Positions 17,685-27,158 of a stretch of 64,000 nt of DNA are shown piece after piece. The first letter of the stretch is position 1; each line of letters starts with the position of its first letter. A program made the translations under genes and the position numbers. The DNA is from Lysobacterales bacterium (GTDB taxonomy: Bacteria; Pseudomonadota; Gammaproteobacteria; Xanthomonadales; SZUA-38): positions 186,001 through 250,000 of the forward strand of contig JANQOZ010000103.1 in assembly GCA_028285525.1 (NCBI GenBank), written 5' to 3'. The notes beneath the pieces are model-generated. The model was given only the letters and a program-made list of their open reading frames with translations, was not told where the DNA came from and ran no database searches.

Positions 17685-18800
17685 ATGGCATATCCCCAAA
17701 CGCTCGGACCGATTCTCTCAAGGCTCAGCGCTGGTGCACTCCTTTTGCTCACCGCCTGTTCCGGACCGCCTGATCGACCGCAGGCCGTCGGCCGGGAATA
17801 CCTGGCGTTTACCGATCCGCAGCGGCCCGCGTGGACCGGCCCTGGCCAGCGCCCGGTGGGAACGACGCTTTGGTATCCGGCGGCGGAGGGATCGCGCGAA
17901 GAGCCATGGCGGCTGGGGATATTCCAGGCTGGCTGGAGCGCACCCGGCGCACAGCCTGCCTCGTCCGCTGACAAGCTGCCGCTGATCGTCCTGTCTCACG
18001 GCACGGGCGGCGCGGCCCTTCAGCTCTCCTGGCTGGCTGAAGCCCTGGCCGCTCACGGGTTTCTCGTGGCGGCGGTCAATCACCACGGCAACACGGCCGC
18101 TGAAGACGCCTATCAACCACAGGGTTTCATGCTGTGGTGGGAGCGTTCGCTGGATCTGTCGCAGGCGCTGGATCAGCTGCTGGCGGACGCACGTTGGGGA
18201 CCAAGAATCGACCCAGCGCGGATCGGGGTGGCGGGATTCTCGCTCGGTGGCTACACGGCGCTCAGCGTGAGCGGCGCGGTGACCGACCGCGGACTCTGGG
18301 AGGACTGTTGCCTTCAGAACACCTCCGATCCATCCTGCGTACCGCCGCCGGAAGCCGGCGTTTCACGTGAGGACCTGGCCAAGCTCGCGGAAAGTGACGC
18401 GGCGACCCAGGCCTCCCTGGCACGTTCTGGTGAGTCTTTTCGCGACGAACGAATCCGCGCCGCGTTCGTGCTCGCGCCGGTGCTCGCCTCCGCGCTGGAC
18501 GCCGACAGCCTGTCGGCGATCCGCATTCCGATTCGCCTGGTGGTCGGCAGCCAGGATCAGCAGGCTGTGCCGGCGACCAATGCGGTACCGCTCGCCGAAC
18601 AGATCCCCGGCGCTGAGCTCCAGGTGCTCGACGGGGTCGCTCACTACACCTTCCTGGCCCGCTGCAGCCTGCGGGGCCGAATCTTCGTCAAAACGCTCTG
18701 CAAAGACCCGTCAGGCGTCGACCGCGCCACGATTCATGAGCAGACAGCGGCTGATGCGCTGGCGTTTTTCCTCCGTGCGCTGGCCCCGATAGATGGGTAG
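17685..18800 (+). CDS. Predicted lipoprotein alpha/beta hydrolase (dienelactone hydrolase-like)
   Basis: An exported hydrolase. From the ATG at 17685 the N-terminus is a lipoprotein signal with lipobox LTAC (ALLLLTACSG), so it should be membrane-anchored. The catalytic domain has the nucleophile elbow GFSLGG and a final histidine in GVAHYTFLARC; an inserted region contains cysteines (EDCCLQNTSDPSC) that may form disulphides in the periplasm. The order of elements resembles PAF-acetylhydrolase or dienelactone hydrolase-like proteins (COG4188 type). The substrate is unknown. The cupin gene follows 39 bases later on the same strand. Confidence 0.82.
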   Translation: MAYPQTLGPILSRLSAGALLLLTACSGPPDRPQAVGREYLAFTDPQRPAWTGPGQRPVGTTLWYPAAEGSREEPWRLGIFQAGWSAPGAQPASSADKLPLIVLSHGTGGAALQLSWLAEALAAHGFLVAAVNHHGNTAAEDAYQPQGFMLWWERSLDLSQALDQLLADARWGPRIDPARIGVAGFSLGGYTALSVSGAVTDRGLWEDCCLQNTSDPSCVPPPEAGVSREDLAKLAESDAATQASLARSGESFRDERIRAAFVLAPVLASALDADSLSAIRIPIRLVVGSQDQQAVPATNAVPLAEQIPGAELQVLDGVAHYTFLARCSLRGRIFVKTLCKDPSGVDRATIHEQTAADALAFFLRALAPIDG

Positions 18801-18839
18801 GAATCCGTTAAGGTAGGGCAAAGCCTGAGGGAGAAAGCG

Positions 18840-19238
18840 ATGACCGCAGCGAACCTTTTTGAGCAGCCCGTCCATCTGGGGCTGGGAGCCACTGCGCTGG
18901 CAGAGCCCGTGTTTACTGGAGACATGGCCTGGTACGAAGCGTACGCAAACCGGCACCAGGCCGACGGCCCCGAAGGCCGACTGGTCAGCATGCACCGCTT
19001 TACGGAGTCCTGGGCAACCTGGGAAATGCACCCCAGCGGCAGTGAGGTGGTGGTTTGCATCGCTGGCCGCCTCACGCTGCTGCAGGAGCAGCCCGACAGC
19101 TCCACCGAGGCCGTCACGCTGAATCCCGGGGAATACGCGATCAACCAACCCGGCGTCTGGCACACCGCGGATATCGATGGCAAGGCCACCGCGCTGTTCA
19201 TCACCTCCGGGCTCGGCACCGAGCACCGACCGAGATAA
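18840..19238 (+). CDS. Cupin-fold protein
   Basis: A 132-residue single-domain cupin. The beta-barrel pattern is seen in ATWEMHPSGSEVVVCIAGRLTLLQ (motif 1, where several metal-binding residues are degenerate) and NPGEYAINQPGVWHTADI (motif 2, with one histidine). A weak or absent metal site suggests binding rather than catalysis, though this is inference. It sits between the lipoprotein hydrolase and a 2-oxoglutarate-type oxygenase on the same strand, so a shared pathway is possible. No signal peptide is present. Confidence 0.75.
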   Translation: MTAANLFEQPVHLGLGATALAEPVFTGDMAWYEAYANRHQADGPEGRLVSMHRFTESWATWEMHPSGSEVVVCIAGRLTLLQEQPDSSTEAVTLNPGEYAINQPGVWHTADIDGKATALFITSGLGTEHRPR

Positions 19239-19298
19239 TCGCTCTCCCCAGGCATCAGGACCGTTTACCCGGCCGACGCCATACGGGAAGATAGCGCC

Positions 19299-20231
19299 AT
19301 GAGCGAAGCATCGAGTGTGCCTATTATCGACCTGGCTGCGCCAGGCGAAGATCTCTACGCGGCCTGTCGCGACTGGGGCTTTTTTCAGATCATCAATCAC
19401 GGCGTCGCACTCTCATTGACCGAACGCGTCTGGCGCGAGACCCGATCATTTTTTGAGCTGCCGGAGGCGACCAAGGCAGCGGTCAGGCGCAGTCGCGACA
19501 ACCCCTGGGGTTGGTATGACCAGGAGCTCACCAAGAACCGGCACGACCAGAAAGAGGTCTTTGACTTCACGCTTGAAGCAACAGCCGGAAGCACGCCATT
19601 CACCGGCGCCAACCGTTGGCCGGCTGGACAGGATCAGTTTCGGCAGGCGATGCTCGACTGGTTTTCGGCGATGGAGAGGGTTGCGGCAACGCTGCTGGAG
19701 TCGCTGTCGATCCAGCTCGGGGTAGAGCCCGAGCGCCTGCGCGAGGCTCATGGAAACCCGCATACAAGCTTCACGCGCCTCAACTACTATCCGATCAGCG
19801 GGGCGCCGGGCGACGACGGCGCTCCGCTGCTGGGCATCCATCCGCACGCTGACGCCGGAAGCATCACGCTGCTGCTGCAGGACGACGTGCCGGGACTTGA
19901 GGTCTATCGCGATGGCCAGTGGTTTTCCGTTGAACCCAGGCCCGACGCCCTGGTCGTGAACATCGGCGACATGCTGCAGGTGTGGACCAACGACCGATTC
20001 AAGGCACCGCTGCACCGGGTGCTACCGAGCCGTGGCCGGGAACGATACAGCATCCCGTTTTTCTTCAACCCGGCCTACGACGCCGAGGTCGGCCCGCTGC
20101 CGGAGCTGCTGGCAACGACGCAGGCCCGCTACCATCCGTTTACCTGGGGTGAGTTCCGCCGCCGCCGTGCTGACGGGGACTTTGCGGACTACGGCAGCGA
20201 AGTCCAAATCGAGGACTATCGCGTCGCCTGA
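19299..20231 (+). CDS. 2-oxoglutarate/Fe(II)-dependent oxygenase, isopenicillin N synthase-like
   Basis: A 310-residue non-heme iron oxygenase of the IPNS/gibberellin-oxidase family. It starts with PIIDLAAPG and WGFFQIINHG, the classic DIOX N-terminal signature. The iron triad is H-x-D in IHPHADAGSIT plus the distal histidine in APLHRVLPS; the 2-oxoglutarate-binding RxS appears as RYSIPFF. The substrate is not predictable, since relatives oxidise amino acids, peptides, nucleobases and plant-like metabolites. It lies in a plus-strand run with the cupin gene upstream and a secreted M20 peptidase downstream. Confidence 0.93.
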   Translation: MSEASSVPIIDLAAPGEDLYAACRDWGFFQIINHGVALSLTERVWRETRSFFELPEATKAAVRRSRDNPWGWYDQELTKNRHDQKEVFDFTLEATAGSTPFTGANRWPAGQDQFRQAMLDWFSAMERVAATLLESLSIQLGVEPERLREAHGNPHTSFTRLNYYPISGAPGDDGAPLLGIHPHADAGSITLLLQDDVPGLEVYRDGQWFSVEPRPDALVVNIGDMLQVWTNDRFKAPLHRVLPSRGRERYSIPFFFNPAYDAEVGPLPELLATTQARYHPFTWGEFRRRRADGDFADYGSEVQIEDYRVA

Positions 20232-20276
20232 ACGTCCCGGCGCAACCATTAAACGGCCCACAAGAAGCATTCTGTT

Positions 20277-21815
20277 ATGAAGCTAAGACTGTTGATACCT
20301 CCTGCGCTGGTTGTCCTGCTCACCGGCGCCCAGGCCCCGTATGCCTATGACCTGACAACGCTGCGAGAGCTGGTGGACGGCTATCCCGAAAAACGCGGCG
20401 CGACCATGCTGGAAGACTTTCGCGCCCTTCTCAGCCTGCCGAACGTCTCCACCCGACAGGAAGACATGCTGGCCAACGCCGAGTGGATTCAGGAATTTAT
20501 CGGGCAGCGGGGCTTTCAAAGTCGCGTGGTCACGGCGGGCCGCTCACCCTACGTGCTGGCCAGCCGTCACGTCAGCGACGACCTGCCAACCGTGCTGATC
20601 TATGCCCACTTCGACGGCCAGCCGGTCCTGCCGTCAAACTGGGCCACGCCACCGTTCGAGCCGACGCTCAAGAACGGCGCGGAAACCCTGGACTGGGCGG
20701 AAGCCATGGCGGGCCCACTCTCGCCGGAGTGGCGCATCTACGCACGTTCCGCCGGCGACGACAAGGCGCCGGTCATCGCGCTGATGCACGCCATTGATCT
20801 GCTGGAGGCCAACGACGTACCTCTGTCGATCAACATCAAGCTGTTTCTCGACGGCGAGGAAGAGTTTGGCAGTCCGACCCTCCGCGGCATCCTGGAAGCC
20901 CACGGAGCTGAACTCGACGCTGACCTCATGCTGTTTTGCGACGGCCCCATGCACCAAAGCCGGCGCCGCCAGCTCGTCTTTGGCGTCCGCGGCGATACGG
21001 CCGTCAACCTGACCACCTACGGCGCCATCAGGCCGCTCCATTCGGGACACTACGGCAACTGGGCGCCGCACCCCACCGACGCGCTGATCCGACTTCTCAG
21101 CACACTGAAAGACGAGTCGGGGAATATCCTGGTGCCCGGCTACCTCGACGAGATGAGGCCGATTTCCCAGGCCGAGCGCGACGCCATTGCGGCGATGCCG
21201 CGGGTCGAAGAGCGGCTGCAGAACGAGCTGGCTCTGGGTCGGGTTGAGGGTGATGGGCGACGGCTGGAGGAGCTGGTCATGATGCCCGCCATCATCATCA
21301 AGGGATTCCAGGCGGGCGGCGTCGGGAACCGCGCACGCAACATAATCCTGCCGAGCGCAACCGCCGCGCTCGACCTGCGCCTGGTGCCCGGCCAGACCGT
21401 AGCCGGCGTGCAGCGGGCTTTGAGCACACACTTCGAAAACCAGGGTTATCACCTGATCGACACTGACCCGACCCCGCAGCAGCGTCGAGAGCACCCGAAG
21501 CTGCTCAAGGTGGACTTCGGGGAGAAGGGCTATCGGGCTTTTCGCACCCGGATCGACGGCCCGGAGGCGGAGAAACTGATAGAAATCGTCGAGGCCTTTG
21601 ACCAGCAGCGACCGCTTCTGACGCCGACCATGGGGGGCAGTCTGCCGATCTACCTATTTGAAGATCTGCTGGACATGCCCATCATCATCCTGCCGATCGC
21701 CAACCACGACAACAACCAGCACGGTCGAGATGAAAATCTCCGGCTGGCAAACCTGTTTGATGCCGTCGGGATTTACGCGGCGGTGCTGAGCGCCTACGGC
21801 TCCGTCGAGCCGTAG
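20277..21815 (+). CDS. Secreted M20-family metallopeptidase
   Basis: A dinuclear zinc aminoacylase/carboxypeptidase-like enzyme, exported by a signal peptide (MKLRLLIPPALVVLLTGAQAPYA). Metal and catalytic motifs are visible: YAHFDGQPV (His and Asp), SAGDDKAP (bridging Asp), LDGEEEFGS (catalytic and metal Glu pair), LFCDG, and the late histidine region of PIANHDNNQHG. The dimerisation domain lies between. The length of 512 fits M20 dipeptidases. It ends a plus-strand run; its likely job is trimming peptides in the periplasm, though some relatives cleave acylated amino acids. Confidence 0.9.
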   Translation: MKLRLLIPPALVVLLTGAQAPYAYDLTTLRELVDGYPEKRGATMLEDFRALLSLPNVSTRQEDMLANAEWIQEFIGQRGFQSRVVTAGRSPYVLASRHVSDDLPTVLIYAHFDGQPVLPSNWATPPFEPTLKNGAETLDWAEAMAGPLSPEWRIYARSAGDDKAPVIALMHAIDLLEANDVPLSINIKLFLDGEEEFGSPTLRGILEAHGAELDADLMLFCDGPMHQSRRRQLVFGVRGDTAVNLTTYGAIRPLHSGHYGNWAPHPTDALIRLLSTLKDESGNILVPGYLDEMRPISQAERDAIAAMPRVEERLQNELALGRVEGDGRRLEELVMMPAIIIKGFQAGGVGNRARNIILPSATAALDLRLVPGQTVAGVQRALSTHFENQGYHLIDTDPTPQQRREHPKLLKVDFGEKGYRAFRTRIDGPEAEKLIEIVEAFDQQRPLLTPTMGGSLPIYLFEDLLDMPIIILPIANHDNNQHGRDENLRLANLFDAVGIYAAVLSAYGSVEP

Positions 21816-21829
21816 CCGGCTGACACAAC

Positions 21830-22579
21830 TCAGCGCGCGACGTTGAAGCGCGCGTTGAGATAGCGCTCGCGCTCAAGCTCTTCAAGCACCGCAAACGCGA
21901 AGTCCTCACGGGAAATGCCGGAGGGTTTACCGTCCGGGTCACGCAGCAGGTCGTCACCGCCCCAGCGCACTTCGCCGGTGCGGCCCTGAAGCCGCAAGCC
22001 GTTGGGCGGGGTTGCGACGGTCCAGTTCACCCCTTTGCTAGCCCGAAGTTGATCAAGCGCCAGCTGGTGACCGTGAAACATCGCGTAGTTCTTGTGGTCG
22101 TCGGCCACTCCGCCAAGCTCCAGCAGCGTCTTGCCGTCTTCGTACTGAAGCGTGAACAGGTTGCCGACGAAGATGACCCGCGGGCCTTCCGGCCCAAGTC
22201 CTGAAAGCACTTCAATCAGACTTTCTGCGGCCAGGGGCGCAATGTATTTAGCCGGGTCCTGGCTGGTCGGCGCGCCGCCCACGGAAACGATCAAGGCATC
22301 GTGTTCAACCGCGAGACGCCGAAGCGACCAACGGTCCAGGATATCGCCGGTGACGATCCTGATCCGCCCCTCGAAAGGATCCAGGCGGGCAGCATCACGG
22401 GATACGCCCGTGACCTCATAACCCCGCAGCAGCGCCTCCTCGACGATCGGTCCGCCCAGCCGCCCGCTCGCGCCGTAGATCAGTAGCCGTTCGCCCGCGA
22501 TCACACACGCTGCCGGCAGTATCCATAGAGTGAAAATCCAGGGGGCCAACCTGCAACCCGCTCGTTGAGTCTTGCCCAT
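21830..22579 (-). CDS. Membrane-anchored NAD(P)-binding (atypical SDR) protein
   Basis: A Rossmann-fold protein of the NAD(P)H-binding (NmrA/atypical SDR) type: nucleotide motif YGASGRLGG, and a following strand-turn with VSRDAARLD. It lacks the classic YxxxK catalytic pair. From the ATG at 22579 a hydrophobic segment (APWIFTLWILPAACVIAG) precedes the Rossmann domain, so it may be membrane-anchored or exported, which is unusual for a cofactor-binding fold. The frame extends to 22618, but the later ATG is preferred. It is convergent with the M20 peptidase gene (14 bases apart). Confidence 0.75.
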   Translation of the reverse strand: MGKTQRAGCRLAPWIFTLWILPAACVIAGERLLIYGASGRLGGPIVEEALLRGYEVTGVSRDAARLDPFEGRIRIVTGDILDRWSLRRLAVEHDALIVSVGGAPTSQDPAKYIAPLAAESLIEVLSGLGPEGPRVIFVGNLFTLQYEDGKTLLELGGVADDHKNYAMFHGHQLALDQLRASKGVNWTVATPPNGLRLQGRTGEVRWGGDDLLRDPDGKPSGISREDFAFAVLEELERERYLNARFNVAR

Positions 22580-22713
22580 TGCTCTGCCACCGCCCGGAAA
22601 AGCACGTAACCTTCTCACAGACGAACCATGGGTTCACCGAGGTTGCGGTATACCGTCGCGGAGATGCGATGAAGTGATGCTGCTGCCGGCTACTGCGGCA
22701 GCGATTCAGTCAC

Positions 22714-23379
22714 TCAGCGGTTCCGATAGAGGCTGTGACACTCGGCGCAGGTCGAAAGCAGCTGGCCGTAGAGCCGCACCCGACTCTGATCGTTGGCCGT
22801 TTTTCGAGCCTCGCGCCCCAGGGTGTGAACACGATCCGCCAGGTAGTCGGCGCTCACCTCATCTTCGCCAAGCACCTGCCGGGCAGTGAGCGGCGCCTCC
22901 GCCAGCGCCTCAGAGCCCGCGTACCAGGCATCGTCAGAGGGTCCAATCAACCCCTCCCACAAACGGTCAGCGGCCCACTGGTGTCGACCCATACGGCTGC
23001 TCAGCGACGTACCCGCCGGCGGCTCGGTTGTAACGTCGAGCCAGGTTTTGACTTCAAAGTTCCGATGGCAGTCGCCACAGACGCCGGCCATATCGGCGGT
23101 TGCACCGGCGGCGACGGTGAGCGAGCGGGTGTTTTTCACCTCCCAGGCAAGCTCCCGCATCCTTTTCACATAGGGCTGCCAGCCCTCGGGCAGGCCGTCA
23201 GGCGACGGATGCTCGGCCAGCCACTCGGCGTGCACGTCGACCCCGTCAAGGTCGCCGGCAACCACCGCCGACTGAACCTGCGTGGCTCTGGCAAAGTGCT
23301 CCAGCATGTGGTCCTCGAGGCTCTCATCCTGAGCCACTGCGACCGCCACCAGGCAAAAAGTCAGTACGAGATAGCGCAT
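22714..23379 (-). CDS. Periplasmic diheme c-type cytochrome
   Basis: An exported electron-transfer protein with two heme c motifs, CGDCH in the middle and CAECH close to the C-terminus. A signal peptide (MRYLVLTFCLVAVAVAQ) follows the ATG at 23379, which has AGGAG eight bases ahead; the frame continues one codon to a TTG that is ignored. The sequence between the hemes is helical and has no known enzymatic domain. Cytochrome c'-like and PSCyt-type features are possible. The partner is unknown; it does not overlap its neighbours. Confidence 0.88.
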   Translation of the reverse strand: MRYLVLTFCLVAVAVAQDESLEDHMLEHFARATQVQSAVVAGDLDGVDVHAEWLAEHPSPDGLPEGWQPYVKRMRELAWEVKNTRSLTVAAGATADMAGVCGDCHRNFEVKTWLDVTTEPPAGTSLSSRMGRHQWAADRLWEGLIGPSDDAWYAGSEALAEAPLTARQVLGEDEVSADYLADRVHTLGREARKTANDQSRVRLYGQLLSTCAECHSLYRNR

Positions 23380-23472
23380 CAACGTTTCTCCTAAGTGTCT
23401 GATTCCCAGTGTGGTGGCACCGGCCCGGCCCGGTCCATAGGGATTATTACGAATGGAGGCGCCTCTGACCGA

Positions 23473-24066
23473 TCAGTCGGCCAGCGCTCTGCTTACCGCC
23501 TGCCGCAGTTCCGGCAGCAGCTCTTCCTCAAACCACGGGTTTTTCTTGAGCCAGATGTTGTTGCGCGGGCTTGGGTGGGGTAGCGGCATCAGGCGGTCGC
23601 CGAAGTCCCGCCAGCGGCGAACGGTGTCCGTCAGCGTGCCTCTGACCTCCGGCATGTGGGACTTGATCGCGTACTGTCCGATCGCCAGGGTCAGCGTCAG
23701 GCCCTTGAGATGCTGCAGCAGAGCCGGACGCCAGGCGGGTTCACACTCGCGTCGCGGCGGCAGGTCGCCGGATTTGCCGGTGCCCGGATAGCAAAAGCCC
23801 ATCGGCAGCAGCGCAATCTGCGTCGGATCGTAGAACACCTCGCGGGTTACCCCAAGCCAGTCGCGCAGACGGTCGCCGCTCGGGTCATCGAACGGGATCC
23901 CGCTCTCGTGGACCCGGCGACCTGGGGCCTGCCCGGCGATCAGAATCCTGGCCGACGCGCTGATCTGAAACACCGGATTCGGGCCTTCCGGGAGGTGCGG
24001 CTCGCAGAGTCGGCAGGCTCGGACAGAGCTGGTCAGCTCGGACAGGGACTCATTGTCGCGATGCAT
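23473..24066 (-). CDS. Uracil-DNA glycosylase superfamily protein
   Basis: A 197-residue protein with the UDG fold. Motif 1 is GQAPGRRVHESGIPFDD (catalytic region, with the water-activating residue not the usual Asp of family 1) and motif 2 is LPHPSPRN. An N-terminal CRLC pair is present but the full four-cysteine iron-sulphur ligand set of families 4/5 is not obvious. It is probably a DNA repair enzyme removing uracil or related bases, although this subgroup (COG1573-like) contains poorly characterised members. Cytoplasmic. Neighbours do not suggest a specific function. Confidence 0.85.
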   Translation of the reverse strand: MHRDNESLSELTSSVRACRLCEPHLPEGPNPVFQISASARILIAGQAPGRRVHESGIPFDDPSGDRLRDWLGVTREVFYDPTQIALLPMGFCYPGTGKSGDLPPRRECEPAWRPALLQHLKGLTLTLAIGQYAIKSHMPEVRGTLTDTVRRWRDFGDRLMPLPHPSPRNNIWLKKNPWFEEELLPELRQAVSRALAD

Positions 24067-24179
24067 CAGCGATTCCTAATAAATTTGGCACCTGATAGTA
24101 GAACCCGGCGGCGAAGATAGCTATGTCGTAACCGGGTCACAGCCAATAGGGGTTACTCGCAATATCCGGCCTGTCAGGT

Positions 24180-24205
24180 ATTGGCTAGACTGCACGCTGG
24201 CCAAT
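24180..24205. promoter_or_regulatory. Inverted repeat ATTGGC-N14-GCCAAT upstream of frdA
   Basis: The 155-base gap before frdA contains ATTGGC at 24180-24185 and its exact complement GCCAAT at 24200-24205, ending 16 bases before the start codon. Its placement over the likely leader could affect transcription or translation. It does not match the FNR or NarL consensus, so its meaning is uncertain. Confidence 0.25.
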
Positions 24206-24221
24206 CAACCGACGGTTCAGC

Positions 24222-26006
24222 GTGCAGAGTCGACAGACCGATATTGTGATTATCGGAGGCGGCGGTGCCGGTCTCAGGGCCGCGATTGCTGCCGCCGAGG
24301 CCAATCCTTCGCTTCATATCACCCTGGTTTCCAAGGTCTATCCCATGCGCAGCCATACCGTTGCCGCCGAGGGCGGCTGCGCTGGCGTGGTGCAGGATCA
24401 CGACAGCACGCAAGACCACTTCGAAGACACGGTGTCGGGCGGGGACTGGCTCTGCGATCAGGACGTGGTCGAGTATTTTGTCGAGCACGCCACCGAAGAA
24501 AACCTGCAGCTGGAACACTGGGGCTGCCCATGGAGCCGAAAGCCCAGCGGCCACGTCAACGTCCGCGCCTTTGGCGGCATGCGGACGGAGCGCACCTGGT
24601 TTGCCGCTGACAAGAGCGGGTTCCACATCCTCCACACGCTCTTTCAGACCTCTCTGAAGTACCCCTCCATCCATCGCTGCGACGAGTTTTTCTGCACCGA
24701 TCTGCTGGTCGAGGCCGGCCGCTGCGCCGGGGTTCAGGCGATCGAGATGCGCACCGGCGACCACGTGCTGATCAGCGCCAAAGCCGTGATCATCGCAACC
24801 GGGGGTGCGGCGAGGGTCTACCGTCACAACACCAACGGCGGCATCGTTACCGGGGACGGTATGGCTATGGCCTACCGCCAGGGCGTGCCGCTGCGGGACA
24901 TGGAATTTGTGCAGTACCACCCCACGGGCCTGCCGGGGTCAGGCATTCTGATCACGGAGGCGGCCCGGGGCGAGGGTGGCGTGCTGACCAATCGGGACGG
25001 CTACCGCTACCTGCAGGACTATGGTCTCGGCCCGGAAACCCCGCCGGGCTCACCCAAGAATAAGACCATGGAGCTCGGCCCACGCGACAAGGTCAGCCAG
25101 GCGTTCTGGCACGAAATGCAGAAAGGCCGGCTGGTCGAAACGGACCAGGGAGATGCGGTCAATCTGGATCTGCGTCACCTTGGCGAAAAGCGTATCAACG
25201 AGCGGCTGCCGTTCATCCGCAGCCTCGCTCAGACGTACGCCGGCGTTGACCCCGTGACCGCTCCGATTCCGGTGCGTCCAGCGGCGCACTACACGATGGG
25301 TGGGATTCAGACCGACAGCCGGACACAAACGCGCCTGCCGGGTTTGTTTGCCGCCGGGGAGTGCGCCAGCGTCGGGCTTCATGGCGCCAATCGACTGGGG
25401 TCCAATTCGCTGGCCGAACTGAGCGTTTTTGGTCGCGTAGCCGGCGAGCAGGCCGCTCAGTTTGCCGCCCAGGCTGATCTGGTCAGCGCGGCGGCGCTCG
25501 AGGCGCAGGCCGCCGAGCACTGCAGTCGCTGGGAGGCGCTGCGCACCGCGAACGGTCCGGAGCGCACCAGCGAGATTCGCGACGCTATGGTCAACATCAT
25601 GGATCGCTGCATCGGCATCTACCGCAACGAGCCGGACATGCGCAGCGCCGGGGAGGAGCTCGCCGAGCTCAAGCTTCGGTACCGCGAAATTGGTCTCGCC
25701 GACGACAGCCGGGCCTTTAACACCGAGTGGCTCTACGCCATCGAGCTGGGTTTCCTACTCGATGTGGCCGAGGCCATGACGCATGCGGCGCTCGCTCGTC
25801 GGGAGTCGCGCGGCAGCCACCAGCGGGCTGACGATTACCCCGATCGCGACGACACCCGTTTTCTGAAACACAGCCTCGCCTCCGTTGAGCGGGCAAATCC
25901 AGAATCGGCTCCGACGATCGACTGGCAGGATGTTGTCATCACCCGCTCGCCGCCGGCGGTGCGCCGCTACGGCGGCCAGGACACGTCGCTCAAGGAGGTC
26001 AGTTGA
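24222..26006 (+). CDS. frdA: Fumarate reductase flavoprotein subunit
   Basis: The catalytic subunit that interconverts fumarate and succinate. It has the FAD dinucleotide motif GGGGAG (12-17), the covalent FAD histidine in [10 protein letters not shown] (H45), and active-site segments [18 protein letters not shown] and [12 protein letters not shown]. Length 594 fits E. coli FrdA (602). The start is GTG at 24222. The set FrdC and FrdD downstream marks it as quinol:fumarate reductase of the enteric type rather than succinate dehydrogenase. frdB starts with TTG, overlapping the frdA stop codon. Confidence 0.95.
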   Translation: MQSRQTDIVIIGGGGAGLRAAIAAAEANPSLHITLVSKVYPMRSHTVAAEGGCAGVVQDHDSTQDHFEDTVSGGDWLCDQDVVEYFVEHATEENLQLEHWGCPWSRKPSGHVNVRAFGGMRTERTWFAADKSGFHILHTLFQTSLKYPSIHRCDEFFCTDLLVEAGRCAGVQAIEMRTGDHVLISAKAVIIATGGAARVYRHNTNGGIVTGDGMAMAYRQGVPLRDMEFVQYHPTGLPGSGILITEAARGEGGVLTNRDGYRYLQDYGLGPETPPGSPKNKTMELGPRDKVSQAFWHEMQKGRLVETDQGDAVNLDLRHLGEKRINERLPFIRSLAQTYAGVDPVTAPIPVRPAAHYTMGGIQTDSRTQTRLPGLFAAGECASVGLHGANRLGSNSLAELSVFGRVAGEQAAQFAAQADLVSAAALEAQAAEHCSRWEALRTANGPERTSEIRDAMVNIMDRCIGIYRNEPDMRSAGEELAELKLRYREIGLADDSRAFNTEWLYAIELGFLLDVAEAMTHAALARRESRGSHQRADDYPDRDDTRFLKHSLASVERANPESAPTIDWQDVVITRSPPAVRRYGGQDTSLKEVS

Positions 26007-26758
26007 GTCAGACCATCAGAATTCAGCTCGAACGGTATCGCCCGGAAGAGGACAGCGAGCCGTGGCAGCAGACCGTCGAGGTGCCCTACCACCGAGACAC
26101 CTCGGTTCTCGATGCGCTGAACTACATCAAGGACCACGTCGACCCGTCGTTGAGCTATCGGTGGTCGTGCCGCATGGCGATCTGCGGCAGCTGCGGAGTG
26201 ATGATCAACGACGAACCGCGGCTGGGGTGCAAGACGTTTCTGCGTGAGTACCTGGACGCCGGCGAGCTGCGGGTTCGCGCCATGGACAACTTTCCGATCG
26301 AGCGAGACCTCATCGCTGACATCGGCGGGCTGGTCGGCCATATCGAGTCGGTCGACCCGTTTCTCATCGTCGACGCTGAACGGCCGCTCAGCGAGGGTGA
26401 AAACCTGCAGACGCCGCTCCAGCTCGAGCGCTACGAGGCGTTCAGCGAATGCATCAACTGCGGCTTGTGCTACGCAGCTTGCCCGCAGTTCGGCCGTAAC
26501 CCGCAGTTTCTCGGTCCAGCGGCGATCACCCTGGCCCAGCGCTACAACCTTGATTCCCGGGATGACGGGACGCCACGTCGGTTGGCCTACCTCAACGCCG
26601 AGGAGGGCGTCTGGAGCTGCACCTTTGTCGGCTACTGCTCCGAGGTGTGCCCCAAGGCGGTTGATCCAGCCGCCGCCATCAATCAAGGTAAGGTCAGCTC
26701 CACGCTGGACTTTGTTCAGCGTCGTGCCGTCGACCCGGTGAGCACCGAAGATGGCTGA
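26003..26758 (+). CDS. frdB: Fumarate reductase iron-sulphur subunit
   Basis: Carries electrons between the flavin and the membrane quinone site. The [2Fe-2S] ligands are in [10 protein letters not shown] and the following GCKTF; the [4Fe-4S] and [3Fe-4S] ligands are in [12 protein letters not shown] and [13 protein letters not shown]. The start is a TTG overlapping the frdA stop (TTGA), with an AAGGAGG ribosome binding site. Length 251 is normal. Cotranscription with frdA, frdC and frdD is clear from overlaps and spacing. Confidence 0.95.
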   Translation: MSQTIRIQLERYRPEEDSEPWQQTVEVPYHRDTSVLDALNYIKDHVDPSLSYRWSCRMAICGSCGVMINDEPRLGCKTFLREYLDAGELRVRAMDNFPIERDLIADIGGLVGHIESVDPFLIVDAERPLSEGENLQTPLQLERYEAFSECINCGLCYAACPQFGRNPQFLGPAAITLAQRYNLDSRDDGTPRRLAYLNAEEGVWSCTFVGYCSEVCPKAVDPAAAINQGKVSSTLDFVQRRAVDPVSTEDG

Positions 26759-27155
26759 ACCGTACGTCAAGCGACAGCCGGCCGGCTGGTGGCTCAAGAA
26801 TCCGGCCTATCGACGCTACATGCTGCGCGAGGCGACCGCCCTGCCGCTGTTCGCCTACACGCTCCTGCTGATCACCGGCGTCTATCGGCTGTCACAGGGA
26901 GAGGAGGCATTCACCCAATGGCTGGTGATGCTTCGCTCACCGTGGTGCGTCACGCTGCACGTTGTGGCCCTGGCGGCGGCACTGCTGCACGCCTGGACGT
27001 GGCTTCAGCTCGTGCCCAAGATCCTGGTGGTGCACACCAACCGACTGCGGGTCTCCGGCACGCTGATCAAGCGGGTTCATCAGCTCGGTGCGCTGCTCGG
27101 CTCGGTGGGGTTGGTGGTGCTGGCCTGGCTGTTTCTTGCGCAGGGGGGAAGTTAA
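26751..27155 (+). CDS. frdC: Fumarate reductase membrane subunit C
   Basis: A 134-residue inner-membrane anchor that binds quinone. It matches the E. coli FrdC layout: [20 protein letters not shown] before TM1, and three hydrophobic helices with [14 protein letters not shown] after TM2. Its ATG overlaps the frdB stop codon by 8 bases (ATGGCTGA). No heme-ligating histidine pattern of SdhC is evident, consistent with a heme-free fumarate reductase. Confidence 0.92.
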   Translation: MAEPYVKRQPAGWWLKNPAYRRYMLREATALPLFAYTLLLITGVYRLSQGEEAFTQWLVMLRSPWCVTLHVVALAAALLHAWTWLQLVPKILVVHTNRLRVSGTLIKRVHQLGALLGSVGLVVLAWLFLAQGGS

Positions 27156-27158
27156 ACG

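Noticed and set aside
20634-21494. 286-codon minus-strand open frame opposite the M20 peptidase
   Set aside because: Shadow of a strong metallopeptidase gene; no recognisable protein features.
24174-24920. 248-codon minus-strand open frame opposite frdA
   Set aside because: Antisense to the conserved flavoprotein; composition typical of a shadow frame.
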